Shown here: positions 55,657 through 64,000 of the stretch, piece after piece
Numbering within the stretch: position 1 is the first letter of the stretch
Layout of the letters: every line of letters begins with the position of its first letter
Source of the DNA: Prosopocoilus inquinatus
Lineage: Eukaryota > Arthropoda > Insecta > Coleoptera > Lucanidae
DNA: 64,000 nt
Assembly (NCBI GenBank): GCA_036172665.1
Contig: CM069877.1
Coordinates: 27,677,001-27,741,000 of the forward strand
Reading direction: 5' to 3'
Made by a program: the position numbers and the translations under genes
Notes under the pieces: generated by a model
Databases searched by the model: none
Seen by the model: only the letters and a program-made list of their open reading frames with translations
What the model was told of the DNA's origin: nothing

Positions 55657-56593
55657 TCTATCTTCTAATGTGAAACGTGATGTTGTTAATGAGTTGCACA
55701 AACCAGCAAGGAAAAACTTTCGCCGTCGTCGAGTAATAATAAAAGGACTCAGAGATCTCTTCCAAGCAGACTTAATTGAAATGCTACCTTATGCCAAGAT
55801 AAACAAAGGATACAAATACATTCTGACAGTGATCAACGCATTTTCCAAGTATGCTTGGGGAATACCATTAAAAAATAAGACAGGTAAAGAAGTAACCAAA
55901 GCTTTTCAATCGATTTTATCTGAAGGTAGAAATTCTGTACCGAAAAATATACAAACAGATAACGGAAAGGAATTTTACAATGCAGAGTTCCAAAATTTAA
56001 TGAAGAAATATAGAATTAATCACTATAGCGCATACTCTAATTTAAAAAGTTCGATAGTCGAAAGATTTAATAGAACCCTAAAACAAAAAATGTGGAAAGA
56101 ATTTAGCATGCAAGGAAATTTCGGATGGTTCAATTTATTACCAAGGCTAATTGAAGAATACAATAACACTGTTCACAGTACGACGGGTTACAAACCCAGC
56201 AAGATAAATCAAAGAAATGCGCAAAGTATTTTACAGTCCGTCTACAGCAACCTTAAAATTGTGGATCCAAGAATTGCAAAATTTAAAATTGGAGATCATG
56301 TGCGCATCAGTAAATACAGACAAGCATTTTCGAAGATGTACACTCCGAATTGGTCCAACGAAATATTTACCATTTCGTCGGTGCAGAATACTAATCCCAG
56401 AACATATCTAATTAAAGACGCTGATGGTGAAGCCATTCTTGGTGGGTTTTATGAGTACGAGTTACAAAAAGTAAAACATCCAGATATATATTTAATTAAT
56501 GTATTGAGAGAAAAAGGTAATAAGGCGCTCGTAAGTTATTTAGGATTGAGTTCTAAACATGATTCATGGATACCAAAACGCAATGTTTTATAA
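55649..56593 (+). CDS. RVE-family integrase with chromodomain
   Basis: 314 aa, intact. Catalytic triad D41 (FQADL), D104 (IQTDNGKEF) and E138 (IVERFNRT). A C-terminal SH3-like part (FKIGDHVRISKYRQAFSK) precedes a chromodomain-like end (YLINVLREKGNKALVSYLG...SWIPKRN). This is the retrovirus-like integrase that Polintons use to insert. The start overlaps the previous stop (ATGTCTAA), which suggests coupled translation. It converges with the polymerase gene 112 bp downstream. Confidence 0.92.
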   Translation: MSNLSSNVKRDVVNELHKPARKNFRRRRVIIKGLRDLFQADLIEMLPYAKINKGYKYILTVINAFSKYAWGIPLKNKTGKEVTKAFQSILSEGRNSVPKNIQTDNGKEFYNAEFQNLMKKYRINHYSAYSNLKSSIVERFNRTLKQKMWKEFSMQGNFGWFNLLPRLIEEYNNTVHSTTGYKPSKINQRNAQSILQSVYSNLKIVDPRIAKFKIGDHVRISKYRQAFSKMYTPNWSNEIFTISSVQNTNPRTYLIKDADGEAILGGFYEYELQKVKHPDIYLINVLREKGNKALVSYLGLSSKHDSWIPKRNVL

Positions 56594-56704
56594 TAAATAT
56601 TTATTAACTACAACTGTAAACATACAATACTCACAATACACAATAAATGAATTTTACAAATTAATTTATTTACTTTCTAACAGAACTTATAGATAAAACA
56701 TACT

Positions 56705-59700
56705 TTATTTATTTTCTAATTCTTTTTCCAGTTTTTCAATTAGTTCTTTTAGTGTTTTATCTCTTTCTATATCAGCAATTTTATGGTGACCCCACGCCAG
56801 AGTATGAATTTTGTCATCCAAAATATAACGTTTATCGTCTTTAGATGATAAGGCAATTTTATTTTTCAACTCTGTATACACCGTATGAAAATCTGAGTGA
56901 AACACGTACATCTTTTTAAAAATAAAACCATCTCGTTCAATGATTTCTTTGTAGTCATCTACAGATAAGTATTTATCTATAACGTATTTTTTAACACCTT
57001 TTGCTTTCTTAGTACATTTTGAAATAAGCTTTACACAGTAGGCTTTCGCACCGGTCCCGATAAAAGATTCTATAACCTGTCCTGCGTATTCGTCTTTAAA
57101 TCGTCCAATAACTGATTCAGTTCGAGGCATTTCATGTACATTATTCGGTGGGTAATTTGAAGTATCAAATTTATCTAAATTTTGCTTTATGTCATCGTAT
57201 ACATTATCAGTATTAACGGTCAGTATTAAACTATCCGTATCAGTATATAATAAAGCTGCTCTATTGTTATATTTTCGCTTTATAAAATTGTAATAAAAAT
57301 CGTACATTACTGTTTTTGATATTTCCAAAACACAAAACCCTACGTATAAAGGTTTATTATAATTTACTTGTACTTTGCATAATTCTATTGCGGCCAGGTG
57401 ATCACTAAAAATTTTACTCGATTTATAGTTTGGTTTAGCTATCAATGATTCAGCTCCCGGTCTTCGATTATGGGTTTCCCAGCTGGTGGCCAATTTAATG
57501 TCGACGCGATTCTCAACATTTTCCATAGTTTTACCGAAAACACTATTATTTAATAATTTGTAAAAATTTTTTTCGAATTCGTTTTTAGCTTCAGCTCGTT
57601 TTTGTGAATTAAAGTCTATGTATATTTTTAGCCAACGAGATTGCTTAAATTTAATTGCCCTATGAATTTGGTTTAATATTAAACCATTTTCCAAACATTG
57701 TTTCAGATTTAAATAGTGAATTATGTATTTCCTTTTGTTGTACAGATTTGGAATAAGTTTACCATATTTCGAATTTGGAGGAATTATGTTTTCCGGACAA
57801 AATGGTAATTCGTTGTGGTTGTCATGTAAATGAGTCGGGTATTCCAAATCTACTTCGAATATGTACCCGACATCTGAATTTTCTTCTAACTCTGAAATGT
57901 TAAGATTGTTAATCTCTTCTGTACACAACCAAGTAAATTCTCCCCACGGAAATCTGGAACACATTGCGTGACCGTACAGATTTGTAGCATCAAGATATAG
58001 TAAATATTTAGTTGCCTTCTTAGAGTCAAAACCATGCACAAATTTATTATTAGCGTTTTCGATTCTTTTAGTGCACATACTCACTCCACCGCGTATACCC
58101 ATTCTAAAAAAATGTAGCATATCAACATCTTGCAGTAACTCTAATTTAATTTTTGTCATTCTTAACATTGCATCCCAACTTAATCCTGGAGCGGTGAAAA
58201 AATGGCAAGGATCTAGTTTGTAATTATCAATACAAAGGTCTCTGAAATTTTCAAATACGTCTGCCAACAGTAAAACATCAGATGTTACGTATACATCACT
58301 GTAATCACCCATAGTTTTACAGTTAAATAAATTCCAAACGCGCTGTGCTCTCTCATAATCTTCATCACTTACGTGTTCATCATACAGCACATCATAAAAA
58401 TCTTTCTTAGAAGGTAAAGTGGCAAAATCTAATTTCATGAGTGAGTCAATAAAACAATACGGGAAAATTCCTTTTTGACGTATTAATTTAAACATCTCCT
58501 CATCGTTAAAATATTTTCTAATTTCCCTACATTGCCAATCTTCCAAGTATGAACTTAATTTCTCTAAAGACGATTGCATGAAACGAAAAGAATCTACAAA
58601 TCTTATTTTGAAATATAGTTTACGCTTTTTACCTTTACAGTCTGTCTTATCCCCCACGTGTATTAATTTCGAAAAGGATATATATTTTTCCTTATTTTGT
58701 GCGATCACGTCCACATCTTCACCTTCTAATGCCATTGTCTTTACAAACAAGTGACTGTCATAATTAGAAAGATTATGAAAAAACACTGGAATAAATTTTG
58801 GTATTTTAAAATTAATGTTGCACACAGAGTGAGCAGCACCTCTAAACGCTCCCGATAAATGTTCGTGATCACGCACCTTCTCCTTAACATCTAATATTGG
58901 TTTTTCACAAATATGACACATTGTTGCACGGTCGTATGCCTCTTTTTCTTCTCGTGTTAAATCAGTCATCGGCTCAATTTTACTTAAATATTTATCGTAA
59001 ATTTCTTTAATATCTTTTTCTAACCATTTTATAAACTCCGTGGCGGCATTCTCTCCGCGATATAACTTTAACATTGACAAATTTGCATTGAAACTGCACT
59101 TAATGTAATATGCAAATGAATGAGGTTCGTGTTCATAACACTTAACAGTGAAAGATTTATCTGGATTTGGTTCTACTCTGTCCAGTGGTTTTAGCAATGC
59201 TTCGAAATCGGCATATATAACAAAAGGAAGTTTTAACTGTTTTTCAAAATTTTCAAATTGTAATATATTCTCTGGCAAAGATTCACCATACTTATTTATT
59301 TTTAACTCTGTCGATGGTAAAACTGTTTTGATAACTTTACAGTCTTCCCTCTCGTGTCGTTGCAATTTTTCAATACATGGAAAATACACTAAACATCCTT
59401 CACAAATATATTTCTCGTGACCGTGATGTGAAGTCTGTTTTGACACTAAACGTGATAAATTTTTAATCCAACAATAGTGAGTATTTCCGTTGTTGTCATC
59501 AATTAATAATAAGTTTATATGAATATTTTTTCTATTTTTAGTAAAATGTAACGGTCCTACAACTTCATCAACCGTAACCTTACCATTATAATGGGAACCG
59601 AGTCCGTAGACATTTATAGAAATATTGTTCTTGCTTTCAAATTTCTTCACGTCACAAACTTTCAGTGGAAATTCTAGGTCAGTGAAATCCGCTACTGTGT

Positions 59701-60558
59701 TATAATGGGGATACGAAGACATCCTTTGAGGAAGACCTGTCGGTTGACACATCGCTGACGTTATCGCCCAGGCAAAGCAAGCGTTGTCGTTATTTCTGAC
59801 ATTTATGACAGCTTTCTTCGCACTTATTGAAGACGGTAATGGCATGAAGCTGGATGCTTTCAGTGGATTGTATTTATTAATGTTGACTTCCATATATAAA
59901 ATTCTGCACAAAGTCCATCCTGTAACAATATTTGCAACTTTAAGTTTTATTCTAAACGATTGCACCTATTATTTGTTTTACCTGAATCTCTCTCCTGAAA
60001 TTCCGACATTTTTACATGTATTTCGTTTACAAAATCACGATATATATTGTATATATCAGTTCCAAAACAAGTTATTTTATTCTTGGTGTTAAAAGATTTT
60101 ATCTCAGAACTTTCTTTAGAATCTAAGAAATATACTCCGAAAATTTCCACATTCCACTTTAATGCTTTATGGATGTCTAATATACTTTGAACCAAAGTTA
60201 GTACTTTTTCTTGAATATTGTACATAAAATCCTCGACATCGACATAATTGTAAGGTTCCGTTATACGGTACGTTACGATTTTATCTCCGAATGCACCAGC
60301 TATCTTCTCCACGCCGTTATCGACGACCACAAAAGCATTACTTTTATGTGAATTACTACGCAAATGTGCTGAGAAACACTTTCTGCTGACGTATATTTCA
60401 CACACATCACATTTCATAACGTTCACCTGGTCAACAACTTTGGACGGTCCGGCAATTTCATCTAATTTCAAACGTTTTCCCTGGCATGACGTACGCAAAT
60501 GACGATTCATATTATCGATTCGCGTAAATTGTTTGCCACACTGATTGCAATCAAACAT
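56705..60558 (-). CDS. Protein-primed DNA polymerase B (spliced)
   Basis: Exon 1 (60558-59982) and exon 2 (59919-56705) are separated by a 62-bp intron (donor GTAAAAC, acceptor TGTTACAG); joined they are in frame, 1263 aa. Exon 1 has zinc fingers (CNQCGKQF..., CDVCEIYVSRKCFSAH). Exon 2 has the 3'-5' exonuclease (YADFEALL about residue 427, NLSNYDSHLF, then SDVLLLADVF) and polymerase motifs A (YLDATNLYGHAM, about 833), B (NNSVFGKTMENV, about 983) and C (YTDTDSL, about 1083). No break was seen. It would replicate the element from a terminal protein. Unspliced, it appears as two unrelated ORFs. Confidence 0.93.
59920..59981 (-). other. Intron of the polymerase gene
   Basis: 62 bp, GT-AG on the minus strand, with in-frame stops in the unspliced reading. 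It matches in length the 62-bp intron of the first gene of the element. Confidence 0.75.
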
Positions 60559-60735
60559 GTTTTATAATTTTAATAAGCACTATCACGTTCACTACGTTCA
60601 ATAAGTTGGTAAACTCAATCTGAGGGTCAACCGTCGTCTGCGGATATCAAATTAAACACCTCCTTAAATAGGTACATATTCAATAACAGGTTGCGTCAGG
60701 GTTATTTCAAAACAATTACATTTGAGTCACCGCGC
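60559..60735. promoter_or_regulatory. Polymerase upstream region
   Basis: Between the polymerase ATG and the AAGGTCA array. A TATTTAAG on the minus strand near 60663-60671 is the only TATA-like element; no good initiator at the expected distance. Confidence 0.35.
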
Positions 60736-61395
60736 TTCAAGGTCCGTTACGAGGTCACCTCAGTCATTTCAAGGTCGCCTCAAGGTCACCCCAAGGTCAT
60801 TTAAAGGTCACCTCAGAGTCATTTCAAGGTCATTTCAAGGTCACCTCGAGGTCATTTCAAGGTCATCTTGGGGTCATTTCAAGGTTATTTCAAGGTCACC
60901 TCAAGGTCATTTCAAGGTCACCTCAAGGTCATTTCAAGGTCACCTCAAGGTTATTTCAAGGTCACCTCAAGGTCATTTCAAGGTCACCTCAAGGTCATTC
61001 CAAGGTCACCTCAGGGTCATTTCAAGGTCATTTCAAGGTCATTTCAAGGTCACCTCAAGGTCATCTCAAGGTCATCTCAAGGTCACCTCAAGGTCATCTC
61101 AAGGTCACCTCAAGGTCATTTCAAGGTCATTTCAAGGTCACCTCAAGGTCATTTCAAGGTCATTTCAAGGTCACCTCAAGGTCATTTCAAGGTCACCTCA
61201 AGGTCATTTCAAGGTCATCTCAAGGTCACCTCAAGGTCATTTCAAGGTCATTTCAAGGTCACCTCAAGGTCATTTCAAGGTCACCACAAGGTCATCTCAA
61301 GGTCACCACAAGGTCATTTCAAGGTCACCTCAAGGTCATTTCAAGGTCACCTCAAGGTCATTTCAAGGTCACCTCAAGGTCATGACCTTGACCTT
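60736..61395. repeat. Tandem array of TCAAGGTCA, 11-bp units
   Basis: About 58 copies of an 11-bp unit, alternating TTTCAAGGTCA and CCTCAAGGTCA, with rare variants. Each holds TCAAGGTCA, which fits the FTZ-F1/SF-1/ERR nuclear-receptor half-site (YCAAGGYCR). The 11-bp spacing would put all sites on nearly one face of the helix. It lies directly inside the right terminus. Open frames of 195-234 aa across it (SRSFQGHLKV repeats) are a consequence of the repeat, not genes. Confidence 0.9.
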
Positions 61396-61514
61396 GAAGC
61401 TCATGGTGGGGTCACGTCAGGAATAGGCCGATTCTGGAACCTCCTCCGACCTTGACCTTGAATTTTATTGGTCAAGGTCGGAGGAGGTTCCAGAATCGGC
61501 CTATTCCTACTACT
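61396..61514 (-). repeat. Right terminal inverted repeat with hairpin
   Basis: Inverted copy of 30460 onward. Hairpin at 61419-61508 identical in arms to the left one; the last base of the element is 61514 (…CCTACTACT). About 55 further bases match inside before the array takes over. Confidence 0.9.
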
Positions 61515-61677
61515 CTCGCGCGTACTCATATCTCCCGGATATAGCACACCTGTATACTGTTCAACGCTACGTTTCACTTGTAATCCGGCAGCTCCTACAA
61601 GTAACCTTTGTAAAATTCGCCTTTCGCCGCCACGAGGTACATACCTAGTAAGGAGTGCCAATTTCCAGAGGTTCTAA
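61515..61677 (-). pseudogene. Second densovirus capsid fragment at the Polinton border
   Basis: Read on the minus strand it encodes KRSVEQYTGVLYPGDMSTRE, nearly the same as KRSVEQYTGVLYPGDMSSRE of the VP gene at about 39485-39545, preceded by a more diverged stretch. The matching DNA is 39487-39655. Differences (about 20 percent) show it is a different integration from the main densovirus. It ends exactly at the last Polinton base, so the Polinton inserted into, or recombined with, a densovirus copy. Confidence 0.8.
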
Positions 61678-62922
61678 AATGTATTGATCATATGAATATA
61701 TCATAATATTGATAAATGAAACATTATTTTGCTCTATTTTATTAATATTTATTATAGTAAAAGTTTTTAATTAAAATAAACGTGCTTCTAGAAAATAACT
61801 GCGCAGTATAGAAACGGTTTTACCGTTTAATAACGACATTTGCGAATTAAGTGGACGATATTTGGGTTCATTTGTTTATCTAATAAAATACGACTTAAAA
61901 ATGTTAAATTATGAAACGAAAGAAATTTGTATACTAACTTAATGATCACTTTTTTTTTCTAGTAATTGGCAATAACTACTAAAAAATGTTTATTAGACTG
62001 AAATACATACACCGCACTCAAATGTGCGAAGTAGACAATACGTTCACCTATGAAGATTATGTGTTATTAGGTGAGTGAAATAATCAAACAATTAAAAATT
62101 AAAATTTTTGAAATTCAAAAATTGATTTTGAGAAAATAATGCTATATATAAAATGCGTTCAATAAAATTCAGAAGGTTATATGTTAAATGCAAATTCGCA
62201 AAATGTAACGTCGTGACTTAAACCATACGAATACTATAAACATAACTTAACTTTTTATACCCGTTTAATTACGATTATTCACAAAATGGGCAACAAACGC
62301 AATTAATAAAATTAAGCAAGTTCAGAGCCTTCTCGATAATGGATTTTATTGAACAGCACATTTTATTGAAAATCATTCTCTTGTCACTCGATATTAATTA
62401 TAGGGTGAATAGAAGACCAAAAATAAGGTTACCTTACACCGGGTGGAATATGAAAAACACTTTGGTGCTGTAACTTATTTTTTATGAAATCGTTTAAAAA
62501 ACGACTCAATTTGGATAGGTTCAAGTTTTTTGAACTCCGTTTTTGACAGGTGACAGCCAACTTTTTTTTTCAAATTTCACAAACAACCATACCCTTGTAT
62601 GGAAAAAGAAACGAGAATTAAAGCAAATAATGTGAAAATTTTAAAAATCAAGCATCACAAAACAATAATAAAGGTGCATTTGCGAAGGGATCAAGATTGC
62701 AGAGGTCAGTCAATCACGTATTTTTTAAATTGTCAAATTTATTGACAATAAATTCCCACATTTTAAGATTAAAATGGATGAGATATTTTGAATTTGAATC
62801 GAGCCAATTTCGAGTATGGTTTACAAAAAAAGAAAAAACTTACTAGATTTTAGTTTTCTATTATAAAAATCACGACCTACTAGATTTTACGAAACGATGT
62901 CTCTTAACCGGCCTGGGTAATT
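61678..62922. other. AT-rich spacer between the two Polinton copies
   Basis: No long frame and no recognised motif. Nothing supported. Confidence 0.45.
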
Positions 62923-64000
62923 AGTAGTAGGAATAGGCCGATTCTGGAACCTTCTCCGACCTTGACCAATAAAAGTGAAGGTCAAGGTCGGAGGAGGTTC
63001 CAGAATCGGCCTATTCCTGACGTGACCTCACCATGACCTTAAACTTCAAGGCCAAGACCTTGAGGTGACCTCGATCAAGGTCAAGATTAGAGGAGGTTCC
63101 AGAATCGACCTGTTCCTAACGTAACCGAGAAGTAACTTTGAAATGACCTTTAGGATTCAAGGTTAAGATCGGAGGAGGTTCTAAAATTTGCTTTGTGCCG
63201 ATGTAACTACAAGGTTAAGGATCAAGTCAGAGGAGGTTGCAAAATCTCAATGTCATTGACGTGACCTCATCATTACCTCTAAAAGCGAGGTCAGAGGAGG
63301 GTTCCAAAAATTATCTATCCTTGACGTGACCTTAACTTGACGGAGGATCCAAAAATGGTTTATCTTGAATACGACCGTAAGGTTGGAGGAGGTAGGGACC
63401 CCCACCTAAAATCTTGTTATATAAGGTTCTTCATTTGGGAATAGATTCAGTTGTTACAGAACTGTGAGTTGTGTTGTTAAGTTAATCACCTACCTACATA
63501 CATAAAAGTAAGTTTAAATCATCTTATTGTAATAATTTATAATTTGTATATTTTTATTGTATTTAACAGTGACATCTAAACAAGTGGATTTTTTCCTGAA
63601 GCAAAAGGGAAGGCACGTGAACGATCCTTTTGATGACGTACAGAAGAAAAGACTTCTGACTGAAAACGTTGACAAACCAAAAGAAGAAAAGCCGGATGAG
63701 CACGGTTTGAATATGCCCTCAGTTCGAAACGAGTTTCAATTTGAAATACTCTCCCAGCCTTACTTCACAGATGAAGATTTTCGTCAATGTGATACTAATG
63801 AGACAGCACCTTCCGAGATTTCAGAAGCAAGAGAGGTGACTGACGTAGATCAGTTGCCACTTTTAGCTCAAAGTGTATATTTTCTAAATAAGAGCCGTAC
63901 GAAGTGGATTTGTGTCGGACTGTGTACCGAAACATTTTTTTATCCGATAATACGTATTATGGGTTCCAAAAGGCAGAGCATATCGTTTTTAGAAGAGGAA
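62923..64000 (+). mobile_element. Second Polinton copy, left end, runs off the window
   Basis: Starts AGTAGTAGGAATAGG like 30460 and is collinear with 30460-31537 (offset 32463) without indels. I count about 13 substitutions in the first ~545 bp and none in the following ~530 bp, which includes the intron and the coding start. The terminal hairpin has three changes. Same orientation as the first copy. Confidence 0.9.
63507..64000 (+). CDS. First-gene protein of the second Polinton copy (partial)
   Basis: Leader, intron (63508-63569) and coding start are as in 31044-31963: A63507 joins TG at 63570-63571 to make the start codon. The coding part visible (about 430 bp) is identical to the first copy. 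The promoter TATATAA is at 63418-63424 with TCAGT 29 bases later. The gene continues beyond the window. Function unknown. Confidence 0.7.

Larger units (their letters stand above)
30460..61514 (+). mobile_element. Polinton/Maverick (adintovirus-like) element, with nested insertions
   Basis: The two ends are inverted copies beginning AGTAGTAGGAATAGGCC, in line with Polinton termini that start AGT. Between them lie all hallmark genes: protein-primed DNA polymerase B, RVE integrase, packaging ATPase, adenain-like protease, penton and major capsid proteins, and a PLA2 virion protein. Of the 31 kb, about 11.4 kb is later insertion (densovirus, LTR, piggyBac with Harbinger), leaving about 19.6 kb. 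I see no matching 6-bp target duplication (GGCGTG left, CTCGCG right), so at least one flank was rearranged. Confidence 0.92.

Noticed and set aside
60736..61395. CRISPR-like tandem array
   Set aside because: Contiguous 11-bp units without spacers in a eukaryotic element; not a CRISPR.
60722..61455. Long ORFs (234 and 195 aa) of SRSFQGHLKV repeats
   Set aside because: They are translations of the 11-bp AAGGTCA array, open in several frames because the repeat has no stop. No start context or conserved feature.

Overview
The window looks like an arthropod, almost certainly insect, nuclear genome segment. It is AT-rich and full of eukaryotic DNA transposons (piggyBac, PIF/Harbinger, Tc1, MULE) and a non-LTR retrotransposon. 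The genes carry short GT-AG introns, and promoters combine TATA with a TCAGT initiator. It also holds an endogenous ambisense densovirus. I cannot name the species, and I see no convincing ordinary host gene, rRNA, tRNA or CRISPR array.

Positions 1-30459 are layered transposon remains. A Tc1-type element (1658-10091) is bounded by 30-bp inverted repeats and filled with later insertions: a YqaJ-nuclease pseudogene, a MITE within a MITE, and an orphan promoter with first exon. It splits a dispersed repeat whose uninterrupted copy lies at 13956-14220. Next come a long inverted-repeat element with hammerhead-ribozyme-like cores (15390-17449), a FLYWCH/MULE transposase pseudogene hit by a tandemly duplicated short interspersed repeat (19200-21140), a broken piggyBac (23797-26582) and a 5'-truncated LINE on the minus strand (26585-30459).

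Positions 30460-61514 form one large Polinton/Maverick (adintovirus-like) element. Its ends are long inverted repeats, each starting AGTAGTAGG and containing a 39-bp-arm hairpin. Its own genes are a spliced first gene, a PLA2 virion protein, an adenain-type protease, penton, a small basic pX-like protein, major capsid protein, packaging ATPase, a DUF8207-type protein, a 127-aa protein, integrase with chromodomain, and protein-primed DNA polymerase B (minus strand, spliced). The element has itself been hit several times. A nearly complete 4.7-kb ambisense densovirus (35310-40052) sits in the major capsid gene, followed by a solo-LTR-like sequence and a duplicated capsid-gene segment. A 6.1-kb piggyBac (47093-53195), itself carrying a 3.6-kb Harbinger (47890-51476), sits just before the ATPase gene. 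A second copy of the Polinton starts at 62923 in the same orientation and runs off the window.

The most interesting points are in the Polinton. A classical -1 frameshift heptamer sits immediately before the PLA2 stop codon and leads into the protease frame, which has no ATG of its own upstream of its conserved start. Splicing creates the start codon of the first gene. A highly basic 57-aa reading frame is coupled by TAATG to penton. About 58 copies of an AAGGTCA nuclear-receptor half-site at 11-bp spacing lie beside the right terminus. The densovirus keeps an intact capsid gene and a terminal hairpin, while its NS1 frame is broken twice.
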